Assembly (NCBI GenBank): GCA_032164245.1
Contig: JAVMKO010000006.1
Span: forward strand, 2,557,001-2,621,000
DNA: 64,000 bases
Origin: Sternotherus odoratus
Lineage: Eukaryota > Chordata > Testudines > Kinosternidae
Direction of reading: 5' to 3'
The position numbers were made by a program, and so were the translations under genes. Shown here piece by piece: positions 19,139 to 29,100 of the stretch. The notes below the pieces were generated by a model. That model made no database searches. It saw only the letters and a list, made by a program, of their open reading frames with translations, and was not told where the DNA came from. Position 1 is the first letter of the stretch; the number at the start of each line of letters is the position of its first letter.

Positions 19139-20077
19139 CAGGAACTCCTCACTTAAAGTTGCCTGGTTCACATTGATCAATTAGGGAACACGCTCCTTTA
19201 AAGTTGTGCTATGCTCCCTTCTAACATCATTTGGCAGCCACCTGCTTTATCCATTGCTTTCAGGAAGAGCAGCCCGTTGCAACTAGCTGGTGGTTGGTTG
19301 GAATCAGGTTGGTCCGGCAGCCCCCCCCCCCCCCATCAACTCCCTGCTCCCCTAAGTTCCTGTGCAGCAGCTGCCCAGTAGGGCGATCAACTGCTTGCAG
19401 TTCAGCTGTCCCTCTCCCCACTGCCACGTGCTGCTCCTGCCCTCTGCCTTGGACCTGCTTCCTGAGACTCCTGCTTGCTGTGTGAGGGGGAGGGAAACAT
19501 GAGGGGGGCTAATGTCAGGATGTCCCCCAGACCCATGCTGCTGCACTCCACTTACCCCATCTTCCATAGAGCAGGGGATGGAGGGAGCTGAAGCTGATCT
19601 AATTAACACAGTGTACTTCTGACCCCACTCTTCATACTTAAAGGGGAAATGCACATTATCTCTGGAACACACACAGGGTGTTGTCTCTCTTGTCTGCCCT
19701 CCCTCCTTTCCTGCTACCTTGTACAGTGTAAGAGTTAACCCTTGAGGGCTCAGGCAAATTGCTAGATCATTTAGCAGTAAGCATCATTTAGCATTCCCTG
19801 GGAAACATCCCACTCTCTGACGACTCCCCCTGAACCAAGCTTCACAATCATCACCGTGTACCAGTATTAAATTGTTTTAAATAAATAAATAAATAGAGGG
19901 GGTTAGGCTCCAGGGAGATATATATATAGTCTTTTGTCTGGTGAAAAAAAATCTCCCTGGAACCTAACCCCCTCATTTACATTAATTCTTATGGGGAAAT
20001 TGGATTCACTTAACATCGTTTCGCTTAAATTCACATTTTTCAGGAACATAACTACAACGTTAAATGAGAAAATCCTG
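19139..20077. mobile_element. Tigger-like (Tc1/mariner) element with internal hairpin
   Basis: The left end CAGGAACTCCTCACTTAAAG and the complement of the right end CAGGATTTTCTCATTTAACG are degenerate TIRs, with TA on both sides (19137-19138 and 20078-20079). Sub-terminal GTTCCTGAAAAATG-type sequence at about 20030 is read here as its complement. No transposase frame survives in 939 bp. An internal stem lies at 19896-19974. Confidence 0.78.
19896..19974. repeat. 23-bp inverted repeat hairpin
   Basis: GAGGGGGTTAGGCTCCAGGG(AGA) at 19896-19918 pairs with TCTCCCTGGAACCTAACCCC(CTC) at 19952-19974 with one mismatch. The loop is 33 nt and AT-rich (TATATATATAG). Confidence 0.88.
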
Positions 20078-20940
20078 TATAATACAAAATGCTCTAAAAT
20101 GCTGGGTTTGATCTAAAAAGCCTCACTGGTAAGGTGGCAATTTTCCAACGGAATGTTTCATCAGAAAATGGCGAAACATCAAAACCTTCCATGAGAATGA
20201 GACAATTTTGACAAAACACCCAGAAACCATAAAGGTTTCCAATGGACTCCGGCCTCTTTTTCCACCAGTTCACCCTCCTGGCTCCCAGCACAGACTGGCA
20301 GGTGCCCTGCCCCAGAACCGGGGGTCCCAGCCTGGCAGGACTCTGGGCAGCTGGGGGGAGCCTGGAAAACATCCCAAGAAAGTCCAACCGCAGCCCCGCT
20401 CTGACTTTCCCCGATGCAGTTCGAGCAGGTCCATGGCGCGGGACGTGCCCGTTACTCTGGAATTAACTCCCCGCGGCAAAGGGATGGTGTCTGGGCCCCG
20501 GGATCTACTTTTGGGCCGCTCCGCAGACCCAAGGCCTGGCCGGGGCCAGCCTGCCCGGTCCCCCGGTCGCTCGGGCGGCGGGTTCAGGCCGAACTCCGGG
20601 GCGGGCCAGGGGACGGTCGCGGCCCAAGTCCCTGAGGCGAGGAGGTGTCACCACAGGGGCGCGCCGGGACCGGTGAGGGGCGCAACGGCACAGCCTGAAG
20701 CGGGGGGGGGGGGGAGGCTCAAGCGGGCAGGAGCCACGGACCGGCCCGCTCCTCTCCTGAGCAAACCCCGGCCCGCCTGGCGAGCTGGGCTCCCGGAGGA
20801 GCTCGGGACCGGCGGGCGGACCGCAGCCCGGCTCTCCCCCCCCGGCCACCGGGGGGCGCTGTTCGCCGCACACAGGGCTCGGCTGCGGAGGGGGCGCTTC
20901 CTCCCCGCCCAGGGGCCGTTCCGCCGCAGGCGCCACTCAC

Positions 20941-21070
20941 CTGAGTCATGAGGGCGGCAGAGGCCGGGACGAGACCAAAGCCCGCGGCGGCAGCAGGAGG
21001 CCCCCTCGCCTCCAGTCAGACACCAACACAAAGCGGCCTTGCGTCACTTCCGGGCACCCAAACCCGCGGC
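20941..21070 (-). other. KLHL28: KLHL28 exon 1 (5' UTR; upstream end approximate)
   Basis: The strong minus-strand donor CATGACTCAG|GTGAGTGG at 20941/20940 is the only good donor in the island facing the BTB exon. The exon's last nine bases are ATG ACT CAG. Spliced to exon 2 they read in frame into the ATG at 11209, so an isoform starting M-T-Q is possible. The ATG here is in weak context (C at -3), so the exon 2 ATG remains the main choice. The 5' boundary is a guess. Confidence 0.7.
21045..21054. promoter_or_regulatory. ETS/GABP-type site
   Basis: CACTTCCGGG is a full core for ETS factors such as GABPA, which are frequent in divergent CpG-island promoters. It is placed just upstream of the inferred KLHL28 exon 1. 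Confidence 0.6.
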
Positions 21071-21107
21071 TCCGGAGCTTTGCCTTCCCAACGGCCGTTT
21101 CGGTACA

Positions 21108-21119
21108 GCCGCCATCTTG
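21108..21119. promoter_or_regulatory. YY1-type site
   Basis: GCCGCCATCTTG is a near-perfect YY1 motif (complement CAAGATGGCGGC). Such sites often sit within a few tens of bases of the start site. Factor binding is inferred from motif only. Confidence 0.62.
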
Positions 21120-21184
21120 TGGGTCACATGACACTCGCCCCACCCGGGGAGGGACAGTTGAGCCTCCCCCTCAAGCTCAGACAG

Positions 21185-21203
21185 ACTACAAATCCCATAG
21201 TGC
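21185..21203. promoter_or_regulatory. ZNF143/THAP11-type site
   Basis: ACTACAAATCCCATAGTGC resembles the long ZNF143 (SBS) motif ACTACAATTCCCAGCATGC, with differences at a few positions. This motif is typical of housekeeping and divergent promoters. Confidence 0.58.
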
Positions 21204-21243
21204 TCTACGCCGCCCTTTCCGGCAACAAGCAGCGTCGAGACAG

Positions 21244-21251
21244 TCACGTGA
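21244..21251. promoter_or_regulatory. palindromic E-box TCACGTGA
   Basis: TCACGTGA is the extended USF/MYC/TFE-type E-box. It lies about 200 bp upstream of the first TOGARAM1 ATG. A weaker CACATG E-box lies at 21125. Confidence 0.55.
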
Positions 21252-21391
21252 CGCCCTTCCCTGGCGGGCGAACATTTTGACGCGCAGGGCGGGGAGGAGG
21301 CGACGCGTTGGTTCAGTCCGCTCCACCCACTCCCCTTTCGGCCGCGCTTGGTTGAGGCCGCGCAGGCGCAGGGTGGCCCCTGGAGACCGCG

Positions 21392-21499
21392 ATGTTTTCC
21401 TGTCAGGCCGGTTCCAGCGGCTGCCCGGGGACGCCGCCGCCGCTCCATGGCCGCGGCCCTCGCTCTTCCCCCGCAGGCGGGCAGCATGGAGGCCAGTGA
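21392..21499 (+). other. upstream ORF overlapping the TOGARAM1 start
   Basis: An ATG at 21392, out of frame with TOGARAM1, opens a 35-codon frame ending in TGA at 21497-21499. It overlaps both candidate main starts (21447 and 21486). If transcription begins upstream of 21392 this frame would lower TOGARAM1 translation. Whether it lies in the mRNA is unknown. Confidence 0.5.
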
Positions 21500-23177
21500 G
21501 CGCGGGGCCGGCGGGGACACGCGCGCGGACAAGGAGCGGGAGCAGGAGGCCGCGCTGCTGCAGCAGCTGCTGCGCCGGGGCCCCGAGCCAGGCCCGGCCC
21601 GGCCCGCGCCCTCGGGAACCGGCGGCGAGGAGGGGCCGGGGCCGGGCGAGCTGCCGCCGGCCGAGCTCGTGCGGGGCCTGCGCGGGGAGAGCCCGGCGCG
21701 GCGCGGGGAGGCGCTGCGGGACCTGCGCCGCCGCCTCGCCCGCCCGGGGCCCGGCGCCCAGGTGCTGCGGGCGCTGGTGGAGCACGGGCTGGAGAGCGCC
21801 GAGCCCGCGCTGCGCACCGCCACCGCCCTGCTGCTGCCCGCGCTGCTCGGGCCGCCGCTGCCCCGCGGCCTGGACCTGGCCGACCTCACCCTCAGCCTGG
21901 CCAAGAAGCTGGGCGGCCCGGGGGAGGAGGCGGCCGCCGCCTTCAGCAGCCTGCGGCAACTGGGCGAGAGCCTGGGGCCCGAGCGCTTCCACGGCTACCT
22001 GGGCCGCCTGCCCTCCGCCCTCCGCGGCCACTACAATCGCCTGCTGGAGGCCCAGCTCGGCGAGGACCTGTGCGGCGGCGGGGACCCCTCGGGGCTCGGG
22101 CCCGCGGAGCAGGATCCCCCGAGCACCAACCTCAAGTTCGGCCTGATCCCTCAGGAGCTGCACGGCCGCCTGCTGGACCAGGAGGATTACAAGAACCGCA
22201 CGCAGGCCGTGGAGGAGCTCAAGCAGGTGCTGACAGATGCCTCCCGGGCCAGCCTGGCCTCCACACCCGCCCCCAGCCTGCTGGGGCTTATCAGCTTCCT
22301 CTACACCCTCCTGGATGACTCCAATTTCAAGGTGGTGCATGGCACATTGGAAGTGCTGCACCTGCTGGCCCTGCGCCTGGGTGAGCGGGTTCAGACCTAC
22401 TTGGGGCCCCTAGTGTCGGCCGCTGCCAAAGTGCTGGGTGACAACAAGCTGGCCATCCGGCAGGAGTATAATCAGCTCTTTTGGCGCTTGATGAAGGCGG
22501 TGGGTCCTCAGCAGGTATTATGCCTGCTGCTGCAGCCAGAGCAGCTTCAGCACAAGAACTCCAGGGTCAGGGAGGAGGTGGTGAACATCTGCATTGGGTC
22601 CCTGCTCACATACCCTAGTGAGGACTTTGACTTGCCTAAGCTGGCATTTGGGTTGGCACCAGCCCTGGTGGACAGTAAGCGGCGGGTCCGCCACGCTGCC
22701 CTGGAGGCCTTTGCGGTATTGGCCTCTTCCATGGGCTCAGGGAAAACCAGTCTCCTCTTTAAGGCTGTGGATGCTGTGGAATTGCAGGACAATGGGGACG
22801 GGGTGATGCATGCCGTACAGGCCAGGCTGGCCAGGAAAACCTTGCCTAAGATAACAGACCAGGGGTTTGTGGAGTATGCTGTGCCCATGCCATCCTCTGC
22901 CCATGGCAGGGGGGTCCATCGGCCCCATGGAGCAGACACAGATTGGTTGCTAGCAGGCAACAGGACTCAGAGTGCACACAGTTATTGTGGGGATCACACA
23001 AGAGATGCTACACAAAACTATGGCTCTCTCAGCCCCTATATTGATCAAGGGATATGTCCCAGAAGGGTTTTAAGTGCAGGTAAAGGAAAAAACAAACTGC
23101 CTTGGGAAAATGAGCGAGCTGGAGGCAGAGGAAGCTGTTCAGGAAACCAGACACCTTTTACAAAGGGCATAGAGCAG
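21447..23177 (+). CDS. TOGARAM1: TOGARAM1 exon 1 (TOG1 and TOG2)
   Basis: The exon has 577 codons with donor GAGCAG|GTATGT, phase 0. The start chosen is ATG 21447 (M-A-A-A-L-A-L-P-P), resembling the known M-A-A-A N-terminus. The in-frame ATG at 21486 (M-E-A-S-E-R) has the better context (A at -3, G at +4). TOG1 HEAT-type helices run about residues 65-210 (ALVEHGLES... RTATALLLP). TOG2 runs about 230-480 ([65 protein letters not shown]), the most conserved part. The first 650 bases are extremely G+C rich; the second half is ordinary. Confidence 0.96.
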
Positions 23178-26100
23178 GTATGTATGCTAATTCACTTAAC
23201 ACTTTTTTTCTAAAGGCCCTTCTATATCAGGATCTCAGAGCTCTTTGTAAACATTTAATGAATGAAGTCCCAAAATCTCTTTGGTATAGGTGATAGTGCT
23301 TCTGTGTCACAAATAAGGAAGCTGACATGCAGAAGCCAAGTGAGTTGTCAAAGTCAAGTACAGTCTGTGGTAGAGTTAAGAATAGTAAAAAACAGATTTC
23401 CTGTCATTAAAATCCACTTTATATGTGAAAAGCTCTTCACATATAAACTGAAAAAGGTACATGACTGTGATCCTACAGTGCAAAATAAACCACTTCACTT
23501 CTGGTTCTTTATACAGAGTTCTGGAGTGCTCTTAAAGCCAATGCTTTTGTCAGTAGGCTCAGACACAGAATATTTAAATGCTTAAGTCATGTCAATAGTT
23601 ACCTGAGTGTGTCATTGCATTTGACCTTCTGAGAGCCTGCATTGAGTAGGAAAGTCTTTAGCACGTGGATCGGATAGAGACTTCTCTTACAGGAGGGTCT
23701 GTCATTAGAGATTCTCTAGGTTCTAGACAGGAAAGGATGGAAAAGGATAAAGGAGGGGCCAGATCAGATGAGAAATTTTCACATAAAGAATCTGACACAC
23801 CAGGGAAGAGCAGACAGATAAACAGTGACCAGTTTTTAAAGTGCTTGTACACAAATGCCAGAAGTCTAAATAATAAGATGGGTGAACTAGAGTGCCTCGT
23901 GTTAGAGGAGGATATTGACATAATAGGTATCACAGAAACATGGTGGACTGAGGACAATCAATGGGACACAATCATTCCAGGGTATAAAATATATCGGAAG
24001 GACAGAATAGGTCGTGGGGGCGGGGGAGTGGCACTTTATGTAAAAGATAGTGTAGAATCAAATGAAGTAAAAATATTAAATGAATCCACATGTTCCATAG
24101 AATCACTATGGATAGTAATTCCATGCTCTAATAAGAACATAACAATATGGCTCTATTATCGACCACCTGATCAGGACAGTGATAGGGATGACGAAATGCT
24201 AAGGGAGATTAGAGAGGCTGTCAAAATAAAGAACCCAATAATAGTGGGAGACTTCAATTATCCCAACATTGACTGGGTACATGTCACCTCGGGACGAAAT
24301 GCAGAGATGAAATTTCTTGATACTTTAAATGACTGCTTCTTGGAGCAGCTGGTACAGGAACCCACAAGGGTAGAGGCAACTCTGGATTTGGTCCTGAGTG
24401 GAGCGCAGGATCTGGTTCAAGAGGTAACTATAAAAGGACCGCTGGGAAATAGTGACCATAATATAATAACATTTAACATTCCTATGGTGGGAATAACACC
24501 TCAGAAGCCCAACACTGGGGCATTTAATTTCAAAAAGGGGAACTATGAAAGAATGAGGGGGTTAGTTAAAAGGAAATTAAAAGGTAAAGTGACTAAAGTG
24601 AAATCCCTGCAAGCTGCATGGACTCTCTTCAAAGATACCATAATAAAGGCCCAACTCAAATGTATACCCCAAATTAAAAAACAACGCCAGAAAACTAAAA
24701 AAGAGTCACCGTGGCTTAACAGCCAAGTAAAAGAAGCAGTGAGAGAGAAAAAGGCATCTTTTAAAAAGTGGAAGTCTAATCCTAGTGAAGTAAATAGAAA
24801 GGAGCATAAGCACTGCCAAATGAAGTGTAAGAATGTAATAAGAAAAGCTAAAATGGAGTTTGAAGAGCAGCTAGCCAAAAACTCAAAAGGTAATAACAAA
24901 ATGTTTTTTAAATATGTCAGAAGCAGGAAGCCTGCTAAACAGCCAGTGGGGCCCCTGGATGACACAGATACAAAAGGAGCACTTAAAGATGACAGAGTCA
25001 TTGCAGAGAAACTAAATGAATTCTTTGCTTCAGTCTTCACGGCTGAGGACGTTAGGGAGATTCCTAAACCTGAGCTGTCTTTTGTAGGTGATGAATCTGA
25101 GGTATTGTCACAAATTGAAGTATCAGTAGAGGAGGTTCTGGAACTCATTGATAAACTTAACTGTAACAAGTCACCGGGACCAGATGGCATTCACCCAAGA
25201 GTTCTGAAAGAACTCAAATGTGAAATTGCGGCACTATTAACGAGGGTTTGTAACCTATCCTTTAAATCGGCTACTGTGCCCAGTGACTGGAAGATAGCTA
25301 ATGTAACACCAATATTTAAAAAGGGCTCTAGAGGTGATCCTGGCAATTACAGACCAGTCAGTCTAACGTCCGTACCGGGAAAATTAGTTGAAACAATAGT
25401 AAAGAATAAAATTGTCAGACACATAGAAGAGCATAAATTGTTGGGCAAAAGTCAACATGGTTTCTGCAAAGGGAAATCGTGTCTTACTAATCTATTAGAG
25501 TTCTTTGAAGGGGTCAGCAAACATGTGGACAAGGGGGATCCGGTGGACATAGTGTACTTAGATTTCCAGAAAGCCTTTGACAAGGTCCCTCACCAAAGGC
25601 TCTTACGTAAATTAAGCTGCCATGGGATAAGAGGGAAGATCCTCTCATGGATTGAAAACTGGTTAAAAGACAGGGAACAAAGGGTAGGGATAAATGGAAC
25701 TTTTTCAGAATGGAGAGGGGTAACTAGTGGTGTTCCCCAAGGGTCAGTCCTGGGGCCGATCCTATTCAACTTATTTATAAATGATTTGGAGGAAGGGGTA
25801 AACAGTGATGTGGCAAAGTTTGCAGATGATACTAAACTGCTCAAAGTAGTAAGGACCAAAGCAGACTGTGAAGAACTTCAAAAAGATCTCACTAAACTAA
25901 GTGATTGGGCAACAAAATGGCAAATGAAATTTAATGTGGATAAATGTAAAGTAATGCACATTGGAAAAAATAACCCCAACTATACATACAATATGATGGG
26001 GGCTAATTTAGCTACAACCAATCAGGAAAAAGACCTGGGAGTCATTGTGGATAGTTCTCTGAAGGCATCCATGCAGTGTGCAGCGGCAGTCAAAAAAGCA

Positions 26101-29100
26101 AACAGGATGTTAGGAATCATTAAAAAAGGGATAGAGAATAAGTCGGAGAATATCTTATTGCCCTTATACAAATCCATGGTGCGCCCACATCTTGAATACT
26201 GCGTACAAATGTGGTCTCCTCATCTCAAAAAGGATATACTGGCACTAGAAAAGGTTCAGAGAAGGGCAACTAAAATGATTAGGGGTTTGGAACGGGTCCC
26301 ATATGAAGAGAGATTAAGGAGGCTAGGACTTTTTAGCTTGGAAAAGAGGAGACTAAGGGGGGATATGATAGAGGTATATAAAATTATGAGTGGAGTGGAG
26401 GAAGTGAATAAGGAAAAGTTATTTACTTGTTCCCAAAATAGAAGAACTAGGGGCCATTCAATGAAATTGGCGTGCAGCAGGTTTAAAACAAATAAAAGGA
26501 AGTTCTTCTTCACACAGCGCACAGTCAACCTGTGGAACTCCTTACCTGAGGAGGCTGTGAAGGCTAGGACTATAACAGGGTTTAAAAGAGAGCTGGATAA
26601 ATTCATGGAGGCTAAGTCCATAAATGGCTATTAGCCGGGATGGGTAATGAATGGTGTCCCTAGCCTCTGTCTGTCAGAGGGGGGTGATGGATGGCAGGAG
26701 AGAGATCGCTCGATCATACCTGTTAGGTTCACTCACTCCGGGGCACCTGGCACTGGCCACTGTCGGTAGACAGGATGCTGGGCTAGATGGACCTTTGGTC
26801 TGACCCAGTATGGCCGTTCTTATGTTCTTATGTTCTTAGATTAGGCATAGTTTAGATAATTTTTCATTTCTCAGTCCAGGAGACACAGACACGGCTTTCA
26901 TCTCAAGACCAAAAACATCAAGACACTTGATCACGGCCTTGGATAGGTCAAGAGACTACTTACACTTGATCTTAGCTCTAAGGAGCGGAGAAGCAATTTG
27001 ACCACTTTTCCTAGTGAGTTTAACATCCATAAAATAAAGCCAGGAATACTTGTAGCACCTTAGAGACTAACTAGTTTATTTCAGCATAAGTTTTTGTGGT
27101 CTATAGCTCACTTCATCGGATGCATAGAATGGAACAGAAGTAAAATGCATTTATACACACAGAAAGAAAAAGGAAAAAAAAATTGTACATTAGTATACCG
27201 ATTTCACTGACAACAGAAATCCATTTCTAAAGTTGTGTTTTCTCCTACTGATAATGGACCATCTACATTTAACAGCCCTCTTAGAATTGGTATGCTAATG
27301 TACAATTTTGTTTCTTTTTCTTTCTGTGTGTATAAATGCATTTTACTTCTGTTCCATTCTATGCATCCGATGAAGTGAGCTATAGACCACAAAAGCTTAT
27401 GCTGAAATAAACTAGTTAGTCTCTAAGGTGCTACAAGTATTCCTGGCTTTCTTTACGGATGCAGACTAACACAGCTGCTATTCTTGAATCCATAAAATAG
27501 TGACTTACGGTATCCAAAGTTATCTGAATTCTCCTTTAGTTCAGCACTACACAGTCTTCCATTCTCATTATTTGTTGTTTGTTCATGTAAAATCTGCCTT
27601 TCTCCAAAGATTTCTTGGAAAAAATTAAACAGGGTTTAATTTTAGCATGGGTTGCTATCTAGAAAGCTAACTCATAATGAATACTGGTTAGAAAATCAGT
27701 CTTATTGTAACAGTTCTCCCCACTGAATGTTTTCCATTTAAAAGTTAATTTTCAGTCACATAACTAGTCTAAGCTCCAAGCTTTGCTCATATGTTTCAGT
27801 TCAGTACCTTGAGCTTTTCCCACTAATTTGCCCCACATACTAGATATAGAACCACTGAGAAATTGAAAAGGGGGGAGATTAATTATGCCAAGCACATTCC
27901 TTAGTTCATGTGTATATATATTTATACTAATATCTGAAGTGATGAAACTTTCAGATTGGCAGTCCTGGGCACTGATGTCATATATGTATCCACAGAACAG
28001 ATAGTCTAGGTAAGGATTTCAGTGCTGGCCTGCAGAGATCAGCTCTGTGAGTTAGAAGAGATTTCACTCAGTTTTTGTTCTCCTTTCTGAGACTAACAAT
28101 TATATTAATGCTAGTTGTGTAGGTAATTGCTAATTGACTATGTATTAATTGTAAACTTAATCAAGTTGTATACTGTGATATGTATTAGTGTTACAAATCT
28201 TTCACCTTTTTTAAAATTAGGAATCTTTTCATGTATGTGGAACTTAAGAAATTTAGTTTTTGTTGACTGCTTGAAGAGACAATCCTCTCCATGACATCAC
28301 AACTGGTTGCTGTGAAATGGTTCTAATTTTTTTTAAAGTGAATGTGCTTGCAAAAGTGGACATACCTGATGCCTGTAGATTGCGGGGAGCCCTCAAAGGG
28401 AGATCCACTCACAAAAACAGTGGGGAAAAATTGGCCATATTGACAACACTTGAGACTAAAGGCATCCATTTAACTATAGAATCACTAAAGTTCGGGCGGG
28501 AATGGTGTAAAATTTCCTCACGCTACCCCATCAGTGTGCTTGCTTTGGCCTGGAGAAACAGCCTCAGATGGTAGTGAATTGTTCACTACAATTTTATTCT
28601 CCTTGATACTGCTGTGATACGGCTCTTTTTGAACAGATGGCTGTGTGATATGCAACTGGAACACCAAGTAGTCTTAAAATGTTTTTGTAGCCTGAGGCCA
28701 TATACATACAGTAAGGGTTTATGTGACAGTTGCACTGGTGTAACTCTTGTATGTAGGCAAGGAGCCAGTTTTAGGTTGCTGCAGGGACCTGGCTTCCCTT
28801 AGAAGTCTGCTCTAGTTACACAGAACTTGTGTAGGAAACCTTTCACTTTTTTAGCACAAACTTTCCTCTTCTATTTGTCCCACCATCCTTTGCATGGTAC
28901 TAAATGACATTACTAAATGTATTGTTTTCCTCTTGGTGTTGGCACACCTAAACTATTTGTAGAGTAGAACTTTAAAAAGTGCTGCATGCATCCGACGAAG
29001 TGGGTATTAGCCCACAAAAGCTTATGCTTCAATATTTTAGTCTTTAAGGTGCCACAGGATCTTTGTTACCTCTGCTATTCCAGACTAACACAGCTACCTC

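Larger units (their letters stand above)
11210..20940 (-). other. KLHL28: KLHL28 intron 1
   Basis: This 9.7-kb intron links the 5' exon (donor CTCAG|GTGAGT at 20941/20940) to the BTB exon. It holds a Tc1/mariner element (11790-12121), an LTR-like repeat (12840-13330), the minisatellite element (13334-16320), a CR1 scrap (about 18.4 kb) and a Tigger-like element (19139-20077). Between these, 12122-12840 and 17215-18420 and 18545-19138 show no gene or clear repeat. Confidence 0.88.
20400..21446. promoter_or_regulatory. bidirectional CpG-island promoter of KLHL28 and TOGARAM1
   Basis: G+C and CpG rise sharply from about 20400 and stay high into TOGARAM1 exon 1 (to about 22150). KLHL28 exon 1 (minus) and the TOGARAM1 start (plus) lie about 500 bp apart, so one island serves both. 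Between them are an ETS-type CACTTCCGGG, a YY1-type GCCGCCATCTTG, a ZNF143-type ACTACAAATCCC and a CACGTG E-box, and no TATA box. This is the usual makeup of a housekeeping-type divergent promoter. Transcription start sites cannot be placed from sequence alone. Confidence 0.85.

Noticed and set aside
20208..20951. Plus-strand 247-codon frame upstream of TOGARAM1
   Set aside because: CpG-island composition; no recognisable domain, and it runs across KLHL28 exon 1 in the opposite sense.
20648..21031. Long minus-strand frame as a KLHL28 N-terminal extension
   Set aside because: It begins at TTG, not ATG, and its frame does not join KLHL28 after splicing.
21044..22361. Minus-strand open frames of 286 and 391 codons
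   Set aside because: Antisense shadows of the extremely GC-rich TOGARAM1 exon 1, which has clear protein homology in the plus frame.
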